DNA of 64,000 bases from Saccharothrix syringae (GTDB taxonomy: Bacteria; Actinomycetota; Actinomycetes; Mycobacteriales; Pseudonocardiaceae): the NCBI RefSeq assembly GCF_009498035.1, contig NZ_CP034550.1, positions 9,052,001 through 9,116,000 of the forward strand. The letters run 5' to 3'. The position numbers and the translations under genes are program-made. The notes under the pieces were generated by a model. The model had not been told where the DNA came from. It did not search any database and saw only the letters and a program-made list of their open reading frames with translations. The number at the start of each line of letters is the position of its first letter. Position 1 is the first letter of the stretch. This document shows, in pieces, positions 33,985 to 40,937 of this stretch.

Positions 33985-35876
33985 GCGCGCTGCGGATGGC
34001 GTTCAACGAACTGCGCCGGATCACCTCCGGCAAGCTGCCCAAGCTCGCGGTGCTGGCGTTGACGCTGGTCCCGCTGCTGTACGCGGCGCTGTACCTGTAC
34101 GCCAACAAGGACCCCTACGCCCACCTGCACCAGGTACCGGCGGCCCTGGTCGTGGAGGACGAGGGCGCGACCGCGGGTGACGGCACGCACCTGGACGCCG
34201 GGCGGGAAGTGGCCCAGGAGCTGGTCGACGGCGGCAAGTTCGACTGGCGCCGGGTGGACGCCGAGCAGGCCGAGGCGGGCGTGCGCGACGGCACGTTCAC
34301 CTTCGCGCTGACCCTGCCCGCCGACTTCTCCCGCGCCCTGCTCTCCTCCGGCGACTTCACCCCGCGCCAGGGCGTGATCGTGCTGACCACCAACGACGCG
34401 AACAACTACCTCGGCTCCACCATCGCCAACCAGGTCGTCGCCGAGGTGCGCCGGTCGGTGTCGGTGAAGGTCGGCACCGAGGCCGCCGACCGGTTCCTGC
34501 TCGGCTTCGCCACGGTCCGGCAGAAGACCGCCGAGGCGGCCGACGGGGCCGCGCAGCTCGCCAGCGGCCAGCAGGAGGCGTACGACGGCGCCGCGCAGCT
34601 CGCCGGCAGCACCCCCGCCCTGGCCGACGGCGCCGCCCAGGTGGCCTCCGGGCTCACCCGGCTGCGCGACTCCACCGGCGACCTGCCGGTGAAGTCCCGG
34701 CAGCTGGCCGACGGCGCCCGACGGGTCGCGGACGGCAACGAGACCGCCGCCAGGACCGCCGAGGACTACGCCGCCCGGGCCCAGGAGCTGGTCAACCGGC
34801 TCGACGCGGTCAACGGCGACGTGGCCACCCGCCTGCGCGCCCTCGGGTTCACCGAGGAGCAGGTGCAGCACGTGCTCGGCACCCTCGGCGAGGTCCGCCG
34901 GCCTGTCGACGACGCCAACGGCAAGGTCCAGGGCGCGGCCGGGCAGCTCCGCGCGCTGGCCACCGGCGCCGACCAGGTCGCCGACGGCGCCGCGCAGCTC
35001 GCCGCGAGCACGCCCGCGCTCACCGACGCCGTCACCAGGCTCACCGACGGCGCGAACCAGGTCGCCTCCGGCACCGCGCAGGTCCGCGACGGCGCCGCCC
35101 GGCTCCGCGACGGCGAGCAGCAGCTCGTCGACGGCGCGAACCGGCTCCGCGACGGCCTCAGCGCGGGCGTCTCCGAGATCCCCGCACCGGACGACCCGAC
35201 CCGCGAGTCGACCGCCGGCACCATCGGCGACCCGGTCACCGTGCGCGGGATCAGCCAGACCTCCGCGGGCAGCTACGGCGCGGGCCTGGCGCCGTTCTTC
35301 CTCGGCCTGGCCACCTGGATCGGCGCGTTCGTGCTGTTCCTGCTGCTCCGACCGCTGTCCCGGCGCGGCCTGGCCGCCGGGCGCGCCCCGCTGCGGGTGG
35401 CGCTGGGCGGCTGGCTGCCCGGCGTGCTGCTGGGCGCGGCGCAGGTCGTGGTGATGTTCGCCGCGGTCACGCTCGTGGTGGACATCCGGCCCGTGCACCC
35501 GGTCGCCACCCTGGCGTTCCTGCTGCTGGTGTCGGCCACCTTCGTGGCCGTGCTGCACGCGCTCAACGCCCTGCTCGGCGCGGTCGGCAAGTTCGTCGGC
35601 CTGGTGCTGCTGATCCTCCAGCTCGTCAGCGCGGGCGGCACGTTCCCGTGGCAGACCATCCCGGTGCCGCTGTACCCGCTGCACTACGGCCTGCCCATGG
35701 GCTACGCGGTCGACGGGCTGCGGCACCTGATGTACGGCGGCACCGCCTCCGGCGTCGGCGAGGACGCCCTGGTCCTGGTCGCCTACCTGCTCGGGGGCCT
35801 TGCCTTGTCGACGCTGGCCGCCTATAAGCAGCGGGTGTGGACCCCGTCTCGCCTCCGACCAGAGCTGGTGCTGTGA
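33981..35876 (+). CDS. YhgE/Pip-family membrane protein (phage-infection-protein-like)
   Basis: 631 residues, GTG start. One N-terminal membrane helix (LAVLALTLVPLLYAALYLYA, ~20-40), a long extracellular region, and about five to six C-terminal helices of the ABC-2 type. The extracellular part has repeated units such as LADGAAQVASGLTRLRDSTG and LTDGANQVASGTAQVRDGAA, a DGA/xLxxGxxQ heptad pattern forming an extended helical bundle. The family includes the Lactococcus phage c2 receptor and the ESX-linked EsaA; its general role is probably export. It is coupled to the ATPase-like gene and to a TetR gene. Confidence 0.9.
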   Translation: MSALRMAFNELRRITSGKLPKLAVLALTLVPLLYAALYLYANKDPYAHLHQVPAALVVEDEGATAGDGTHLDAGREVAQELVDGGKFDWRRVDAEQAEAGVRDGTFTFALTLPADFSRALLSSGDFTPRQGVIVLTTNDANNYLGSTIANQVVAEVRRSVSVKVGTEAADRFLLGFATVRQKTAEAADGAAQLASGQQEAYDGAAQLAGSTPALADGAAQVASGLTRLRDSTGDLPVKSRQLADGARRVADGNETAARTAEDYAARAQELVNRLDAVNGDVATRLRALGFTEEQVQHVLGTLGEVRRPVDDANGKVQGAAGQLRALATGADQVADGAAQLAASTPALTDAVTRLTDGANQVASGTAQVRDGAARLRDGEQQLVDGANRLRDGLSAGVSEIPAPDDPTRESTAGTIGDPVTVRGISQTSAGSYGAGLAPFFLGLATWIGAFVLFLLLRPLSRRGLAAGRAPLRVALGGWLPGVLLGAAQVVVMFAAVTLVVDIRPVHPVATLAFLLLVSATFVAVLHALNALLGAVGKFVGLVLLILQLVSAGGTFPWQTIPVPLYPLHYGLPMGYAVDGLRHLMYGGTASGVGEDALVLVAYLLGGLALSTLAAYKQRVWTPSRLRPELVL

Positions 35877-36466
35877 CCGGCGCGCGCCCCGGCCGCACGG
35901 CCGTCACCAAGCAGAAGCTGTTCGACGCCGCGTTGAGGCTGGTCGGCGAGCGGGGCGCGGCGAGCGTGACGGTCGAGGAGATCGCGGCCGAGGCCGGCGT
36001 CGCCAAGGGCACCGTCTACTACAACTTCGCCAGCAAGGACGCGCTGGTCGACGCCCTGCTGCGGCACGGCGTCGAGCTGCTGGCCGGCCGGCTGCGGGTC
36101 GCCGAGCAGGACAGCGGCACCGAGGCGGCGACCGCGTCGCTGGTCGACGGGATGCTCGGCTTCTTCGCCGAGTACCCCGCCTTCGGCCAGCTGCTGGTCT
36201 CCGAGCTGTGGCGCACCCCCGGGCAGTGGCACGGCACGCTGAGCCTGCTGCGCGACGACATCGTGTCGATCATCCGCGGCCAGGTGCAGCGGCTGGCCGA
36301 CGAGGGCCGGCTGCCCGGGGGCGTGGAGGTCGGCACGGCGTCCGCCGCGCTGTTCGGCACCCTGCTGGTGATCGCGCTGGACTGGCAGGTGTTCCAGCCC
36401 GAGCGCAGCCTGGCCGAGGTGCGCGAGTCCGTGCTGCTGCTGGTCCGGGGGCTGCGCCCGGGCTAG
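35873..36466 (+). CDS. TetR-family repressor of the Pip operon
   Basis: 197 residues from GTG 35873, which overlaps the TGA of the Pip gene (GTGA) and implies translational coupling; an ATG 36 nt upstream is an alternative. The HTH is clear: KQKLFDAALRLVGERGAASV, TVEEIAAEAGVAKGTVYYNF. The C-terminal half has the layout of AcrR-type regulators. It is the third gene of the operon and probably represses it through the 24-bp palindrome at 33324-33347. Its end overlaps the convergent SDR gene by 4 nt. Confidence 0.92.
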   Translation: MTGARPGRTAVTKQKLFDAALRLVGERGAASVTVEEIAAEAGVAKGTVYYNFASKDALVDALLRHGVELLAGRLRVAEQDSGTEAATASLVDGMLGFFAEYPAFGQLLVSELWRTPGQWHGTLSLLRDDIVSIIRGQVQRLADEGRLPGGVEVGTASAALFGTLLVIALDWQVFQPERSLAEVRESVLLLVRGLRPG

Positions 36467-37050
36467 TGGCGGGTCGCCCAGGTGTCGATCTCGCCGACCT
36501 GGTGCACCGACGGCGCCCGGCCCTCCAGCGCGCGGTGCACGGCCTTCAGCACGCCCGCCGACGCCTCCTCGTGGCTGAGCCAGCGGGTGCCGCCGCCGTG
36601 CCGGACGAAGCCCAGCACCACCTGCTGCGTCGGGTGCCCGGGCAGCGCCGGGTCCGGCACGCCCCGCACCGGGTCGACCGCGCCGGAGTCGTGCACCTCC
36701 ACCACCGGGGCCTGCGGCGCCAGCAGCGGCGCCACCGCGCGCAGCACCGCGTCCCGGTAGCTCTGGTGCACCCACGCCACCAGCAGGTCCGCCGGCCGGT
36801 CCAGGACCACCCGCACCCGCTCGGCCAGCTCGGCCGGCCGCGCCCAGTCCGCCGCCACCGTCAGCGGCCGGTGCCGGGTCTGCTGCGGCACGTGACCGCG
36901 CCCCCGCACCGCCGCCCGCGCCACCTGGCCCAGGGACGCGTCGGGCCTGCGGCTGGGCAGCAGCACCAGCCACCCCTGCTCCAGCAGCTCCTCCGCGCAG
37001 CCCTTCAACATCCCGGTGCCGCCCAGCACCAAGGCCGTCCGCTCGCTCAT
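36463..37050 (-). CDS. Short-chain dehydrogenase/NAD-binding Rossmann protein
   Basis: 195 residues from ATG 37050, which overlaps the upstream gene's stop codon. The nucleotide-binding loop is TALVLGGTGMLKGCAEELLE, the unusual GGTGML variant seen in a small actinobacterial family. No clear Tyr-x3-Lys pair is visible; SYRDAVLRAVAPL has a Tyr but no Lys. It is therefore probably an NAD(P)-binding protein of unknown reaction. It is cotranscribed with the P-loop kinase-like gene and converges on the TetR gene. Confidence 0.8.
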   Translation of the reverse strand: MSERTALVLGGTGMLKGCAEELLEQGWLVLLPSRRPDASLGQVARAAVRGRGHVPQQTRHRPLTVAADWARPAELAERVRVVLDRPADLLVAWVHQSYRDAVLRAVAPLLAPQAPVVEVHDSGAVDPVRGVPDPALPGHPTQQVVLGFVRHGGGTRWLSHEEASAGVLKAVHRALEGRAPSVHQVGEIDTWATRH

Positions 37051-37643
37051 CGCACCGACTCCTCGCCCCGCTCCGCGGCCCGGCGCAACGGGCCGGACCG
37101 CCACCTCTCGACCTCACGCTGCCCCCGCAGCCGCACCACCGCGAGTCGATCTGCGTGCTCGCCCGCCAGGACACCGCGGACCCGTTCACCGGTGCGGCGG
37201 TGCGACCGCCACGCCCACCGCAGCAGGTGCTCCGGGTCGGTGAGCACCGTGCGCAGGGGCGGTTCCACGTTGCCGTTCCACAGCACCTGGCGGCGGAACC
37301 GGCGCACCGCCGTGCGGACCACGACCCGGCGCATCACCAGGTGCCGCGGGTGGTCCAGCCAGACCAGGGTGTCGGCGCGCTCCAGCAGCAGCGGGCGCAC
37401 CGAGCTGTACTGCCACTCCGCCACCCAGGCCGCCCCGCGGGCGAACCGCCGCACGTCGGCCTCGAACTCCGGCCTGGGCGTCCACTGTGGACCGTGGAAG
37501 AGCGAGTCGAGCTCCACCCGCGGCAGGCCGAGCGCGTCCGCGACAAAACGAGCCAGGGTCGTTTTCCCGGACCCGGACGTGCCGGTGACGAGCACCCGCC
37601 GCGGCGGGTGCGGCAAGTCGTCCGAGGGCCCCAGGAGCGGCAC
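37047..37643 (-). CDS. P-loop nucleotide kinase-like protein (topology-modulation/shikimate-kinase-like)
   Basis: 198 residues. Walker A is VLVTGTSGSGKTTLARFVAD (~17-36), followed by LPRVELDSLFHGPQWTPRPE and FARGAAWVAEWQYSSVRPLL, the pattern of the FlaR/topology-modulation-like nucleoside kinases. LVWLDHPRHLVMRRVVVR is the Walker B-like strand followed by arginines. It is likely to phosphorylate a small molecule or nucleotide, but the substrate is unknown. It overlaps the downstream SDR gene by 4 nt. Confidence 0.85.
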   Translation of the reverse strand: MPLLGPSDDLPHPPRRVLVTGTSGSGKTTLARFVADALGLPRVELDSLFHGPQWTPRPEFEADVRRFARGAAWVAEWQYSSVRPLLLERADTLVWLDHPRHLVMRRVVVRTAVRRFRRQVLWNGNVEPPLRTVLTDPEHLLRWAWRSHRRTGERVRGVLAGEHADRLAVVRLRGQREVERWRSGPLRRAAERGEESVR

Positions 37644-37895
37644 CGGGTCAGGTTACCTGCGCCCCGGCGCGGTGGAACAAGATCCACCCGAACGGACCCC
37701 GGACGGGGCAACGGGTGCACCGCCCGGCTGGCGGTACCGGTCCTGAGTGGACAGCGCGGTGGCGGGGGCCCGGGGAATCGGTTTCAAGGCCCTTTTCACG
37801 TAACGCGCGCGGAAAGGGCAACCGTTTCGCGAATTCGTTTTCGCGAGCCGTGTTGCCGACCCCATACTGTGCCGGACTCGATTCAGGGGGAGAAC

Positions 37896-38489
37896 ATGAC
37901 CTACCCGAACGCCGACCCGCGGCCGGTCGACCCGGTGGCCCAGCCGGTCCCGGTAACCGAGTCGGTGCCGGTGGTCGAGCCGGTGCCGGCGGCGCAGTCG
38001 GTCCCGGTCGCGCGGCCGGAACCGGTGCCGGTGCTGGAGCCGTACGGCCTCGCCACGCCGGCCACCGGGCAGCCCGCCTTCCCGGGCGGCCCGCAGCCCG
38101 CGTTCCCGCCCGCCGGGGCCGCGCCGCCGCGCAAGAGGACCGGCCTGGTCGTGGTGTCGGTGCTCGCCGTGCTGTTCCTGGCGGTCTCGGGCGCCCTCGG
38201 CGTGCTCTACGTCAACGAGGTCGACCGCAACGACTCGCTGACGAGCCAACTCTCGGACAAGGGCAGGGAGCTGACCGAGTCCGCCGCGCGGCTCGAAGAG
38301 GCGCGGGAGGACGCGACCAGGGCGAAGGACGCCCAGGAGGCCGCCGAGGCGGCGCGCGAGCGGGCCGAGGACGAGGGCGAGCACATGGCCGCGTGCCGCG
38401 ACGCCGCGCGGGCCTTCCGCGAGGCGCTGGTCGCCGACGACCAGGCCAAGGGCGAGGAGGCCGCCGCGCGGATGTTCACCTCCTGCTGA
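37896..38489 (+). CDS. Membrane-anchored coiled-coil protein with a Val-Pro repeat N-terminus
   Basis: 197 residues behind AGGGGGAGAAC. Residues ~10-50 are a repeat rich in Pro-Val-Pro-Val (QPVPVTESVPVVEPVPAAQS), likely extended and cytoplasmic. A membrane helix lies at ~81-103 (GLVVVSVLAVLFLAVSGALG), followed by a coiled coil (LTSQLSDKGRELTESAARLE, with heptads to about residue 165). The last ~30 residues are globular with two cysteines (MAACRDA and FTSC). No family is recognised. Its stop codon and that of the convergent hydrolase are inside the same palindrome. Confidence 0.78.
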   Translation: MTYPNADPRPVDPVAQPVPVTESVPVVEPVPAAQSVPVARPEPVPVLEPYGLATPATGQPAFPGGPQPAFPPAGAAPPRKRTGLVVVSVLAVLFLAVSGALGVLYVNEVDRNDSLTSQLSDKGRELTESAARLEEAREDATRAKDAQEAAEAARERAEDEGEHMAACRDAARAFREALVADDQAKGEEAAARMFTSC

Positions 38490-38497
38490 TCAGCAGG
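38482..38497. terminator. 16-bp palindrome containing both stop codons of two convergent genes
   Basis: CCTGCTGATCAGCAGG is a perfect palindrome in which TGA of the rightward gene (38487-38489) abuts the complementary TGA of the leftward gene (38490-38492). It may serve as a minimal two-way terminator; the loop would be short. Confidence 0.55.
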
Positions 38498-39788
38498 GCG
38501 GGAAGAGGCGGCGGGAGCTGTTCGGTTCACCGGTCGCGGCGGGGTCGCTGAACCGGCAGCCGTAGCGCGGGTCGGCCACCGCGGCCGGGTCGCCCACCAC
38601 GTCGCCGGCGGGCCTGCGGCCGGTGTCGACCCAGGCCACCAGGTCGTCCCAGGCGGCGCCGACCTCGGCCGGGCTGAACTCGCAGTGGCCGAGCGCCCGG
38701 ATCGCCCGCTGCACGAGCAGGTGCGAGCGGCCGTTGCGCCCGACGTCGCGCGCGTAGACCTGCTCCATGGAGAACGGCACGAACAGGTCGCCGAGGTCGT
38801 GCAGCGAGAGCACCGGCGCGGTCGGGCGGCCCGCGATGCGCGGCACCTCGGTGAGCCCCGGCGTCAGCCGCGTCCGCAAGTCCTCCGGCAGCACGCGCTG
38901 GACCTCGCGGTTCAGGTCGACCGGCGCGGAGGGCGCGTAGCGGGTCGCGACGTTGGTGCCGACCCGGCCGGGGTTGGCCGCGAGGCCGTCGCCCTCGGCG
39001 GGGGCGGCCAGGCCGAACAGGAAGTCCTGCCAGCGCGCGAACGCCTGCTCCGCGCCGGGCCGCGGGCCGCCGGACCGGTTGGTCACGACGGCGGCGAACT
39101 GCCTGCCCCGCTCGTTCGGCGTGCCGGTGAGGCCGAGCGCGGCCCGGATGCGCGGGACGACCGCGGTCACGTAGTCGTCCGGCGCGGGCCAGGCGCGGAC
39201 GCCCGCCAGCGCCTGCGCGGTGAGCTGGTAGTCGAGGAAGAAGTCGAACAGCTCCTGGTCGCCCAGCACGCCGCACATCGGCAGCGCGCCCCGGTAGAAG
39301 CCCGGGTACTGCTCCAGGGAGCGGCCGATGACGTGGCCGCCCATGGACACGCCCGCGATGAAGGTGTCCCGGGGTCTGCCGACGACCTGCGCGAAGCGGG
39401 TGGCCAGGTCGTGCGAGCCGCGCACGCCCGCCTCGACGTCGTAGCCGTTGGCGTAGTAGCTGGAGGCGGCCCAGGCGAAGCCCTGGTCGAGCAGCCTGCG
39501 GCGCAGGCCGTAGCCGGGCGGGTCGACGGTGAGCACGGTGCTCGCGCCCCGGTGGCCGTGGGCCCACACCACCAGCCGGCCGTTCCAGTCCGGCGGCACC
39601 TCGACGGTGAACGCGGCGTGGCGGTGCACGCCCTGGAGCACCCGCGACGGCCGGCCGCCGACCAGCTCGGGCGCCAGCGGCGGGTTGTCGACGGTGTAGC
39701 CGGGCAGCGGCTGGTCCGGCGGTGTCGCCGCCCGGGCGGACGGTGCGACCAGCAGGAGGACGAGGAGCAGTGCCAGGACCCGGCGCAT
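38490..39788 (-). CDS. Secreted alpha/beta hydrolase
   Basis: 432 residues from ATG 39788 with a signal peptide (MRRVLALLLVLLLVAPSARA). The hydrolase core shows the nucleophile elbow FIAGVSMGGHVIGRS (~155), LVVWAHGHRGASTVLTVDPP for the oxyanion region, a late aspartate in LHDLGDLFVPFSMEQ and histidine in ALGHCEFSPAE. This is a complete Ser-Asp-His set and resembles secreted tannase/esterase-type enzymes. Two final cysteines (YGCRFS and LFPPC) may pair. The substrate is unknown. A GNAT gene lies 14 nt upstream, on the same strand. Confidence 0.85.
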   Translation of the reverse strand: MRRVLALLLVLLLVAPSARAATPPDQPLPGYTVDNPPLAPELVGGRPSRVLQGVHRHAAFTVEVPPDWNGRLVVWAHGHRGASTVLTVDPPGYGLRRRLLDQGFAWAASSYYANGYDVEAGVRGSHDLATRFAQVVGRPRDTFIAGVSMGGHVIGRSLEQYPGFYRGALPMCGVLGDQELFDFFLDYQLTAQALAGVRAWPAPDDYVTAVVPRIRAALGLTGTPNERGRQFAAVVTNRSGGPRPGAEQAFARWQDFLFGLAAPAEGDGLAANPGRVGTNVATRYAPSAPVDLNREVQRVLPEDLRTRLTPGLTEVPRIAGRPTAPVLSLHDLGDLFVPFSMEQVYARDVGRNGRSHLLVQRAIRALGHCEFSPAEVGAAWDDLVAWVDTGRRPAGDVVGDPAAVADPRYGCRFSDPAATGEPNSSRRLFPPC

Positions 39789-39802
39789 GGCGCCGATTGT
39801 GC

Positions 39803-40306
39803 TCACCACCGCAGGTCCGCGACCAGGTCCTCGTGGGTGATGTCGGGGGTCAGCGGGAAGCTCACCCGCAGCACGTCGCCCTCGTCCGCGGTCAGCCGGG
39901 CGCCGGGGAAGGCGCGGCGGACCAGGCGCAGCACCCCCTCGTTCTCGCCCAGCACGTCGCCGTGCAGCTCGGCGTAGCGCAGCCCGCCCGCCAGCTCGCC
40001 GAGGGCGTTGACCAGCTCGGTGCCGACGCCCCGGCGCTGCCACGGGTCGACCACGGCGACCGCGACCTCGGCGGTGGCCTCGCCGGTGGCGGCCAGCCGG
40101 GCGATGCCCACCGGTCCGCGGCGCGACTCGGCGACGACCGCGGCCCGGCGGCGGCCGTCGAGGTCGGTGAGGCGGGCGCGCATGGTGGTGGTCAGGCGGG
40201 GCACCGGGGTGTGGAAGCGCAGGTAGCGGCTGCGCGGCGAGAGGCCGCGGAAGACGGCGTCGACGGCGGCGCCCGCCTCGGTTCGGTGCAGTTCGCGGAC
40301 CTTCAT
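39803..40306 (-). CDS. GNAT-family N-acetyltransferase
   Basis: 167 residues. The start KVRELHRTEAGAAVDAVF, then SPRSRYLRFHTPVPRLTTTM with the acetyl-CoA motif VVDPWQRRGVGTELVNALGE, is the usual GNAT order. The RYLRF segment places it in a group often fused to acyl-CoA synthetase/protein acetyltransferases (Pat-like), but here it stands alone and no cAMP-binding domain is present. It diverges from the HxlR gene; the 77 nt between them hold an inverted-repeat operator. Confidence 0.87.
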   Translation of the reverse strand: MKVRELHRTEAGAAVDAVFRGLSPRSRYLRFHTPVPRLTTTMRARLTDLDGRRRAAVVAESRRGPVGIARLAATGEATAEVAVAVVDPWQRRGVGTELVNALGELAGGLRYAELHGDVLGENEGVLRLVRRAFPGARLTADEGDVLRVSFPLTPDITHEDLVADLRW

Positions 40307-40321
40307 CGGACATCCCCCTGA

Positions 40322-40336
40322 GTTCGGAATCCGAAC
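40322..40336. promoter_or_regulatory. Inverted-repeat operator GTTCGG-N3-CCGAAC
   Basis: Perfect 6-bp arms with a 3-nt spacer, between the divergent GNAT and HxlR genes, plus another TTCGAAC half-site near 40354. TATCGT at 40370-40375 is a -10 for the HxlR gene, so binding here would affect both directions. Confidence 0.7.
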
Positions 40337-40383
40337 CGTAGCTGGATCTGTTTTTCGAACGCAAGGGGGTATCGTGGGGAGGC

Positions 40384-40827
40384 GTGGCCCACGTGAAGGT
40401 TGTCGACGAGCTGTGCACCGTGTCCCTGCCCGCCGCGCTGCTGGGTGAGCGGTGGACGTTGCTGCTGCTGCGGCAGGCGTTCCTGGGGACGCGCCGGTTC
40501 GAGGACTTCCAGTCCGCGCTGGACATCTCCCGGAGCGTGCTGACCGATCGGCTGGGGACGCTGGTGGAGGCCGGCGTGCTGCGGCGCGAGGCGTACAAGG
40601 ACGTGCGGACGCGGTACGAGTACCGGTTGACCGAGAAGGGGCTGGACCTCTACCCCGTGCTGATGGCGCTGCGGCGGTGGGGGGACCGGTGGATGGCGCC
40701 GGCGGAGGGGCCGTCGTTCGAGCTGCACCACCGGGGGTGCGGTGGGGGGATCGGGGTGCACGTGACGTGCGAGGGGTGCGGGACCGAGCTGGGTGCCCGG
40801 GACGTGCGGGTCACGCCCCGGGGGTAG
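40384..40827 (+). CDS. HxlR-family winged-helix regulator
   Basis: 147 residues from GTG 40384, 9 nt after TATCGT, so probably leaderless. HxlR features: LPAALLGERWTLLLLRQAFL, RRFEDFQSALDISRSVLTDR and LRREAYKDVRTRYEYRLTEK. The C-terminus is unusual in having four cysteines, HHRGCGGGIGVHVTCEGCGT, which could bind zinc or act as a redox switch. HxlR proteins usually repress divergent enzyme genes; here the neighbour is a GNAT and the palindromic operator is between them. Confidence 0.88.
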   Translation: MAHVKVVDELCTVSLPAALLGERWTLLLLRQAFLGTRRFEDFQSALDISRSVLTDRLGTLVEAGVLRREAYKDVRTRYEYRLTEKGLDLYPVLMALRRWGDRWMAPAEGPSFELHHRGCGGGIGVHVTCEGCGTELGARDVRVTPRG

Positions 40828-40835
40828 CGACGGCG

Positions 40836-40882
40836 GGCCGGACGGTGGTCGGCCGGACGGCTGTCGGCTGTCGGCCGGACGG
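40836..40882. repeat. Three direct copies of GGCCGGACGG after polA
   Basis: Copies at 40836-40845, 40851-40860 and 40873-40882 within the short spacer between the convergent HxlR and polA genes. The last two are part of a longer TCGGCCGGACGGC repeat. They may form alternative small hairpins. Confidence 0.7.
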
Positions 40883-40937
40883 CCACTACCCGCTTGGCCA
40901 CCACCCGCCCGGCCACTTCTCCGGCCCAGCCCCGTCC

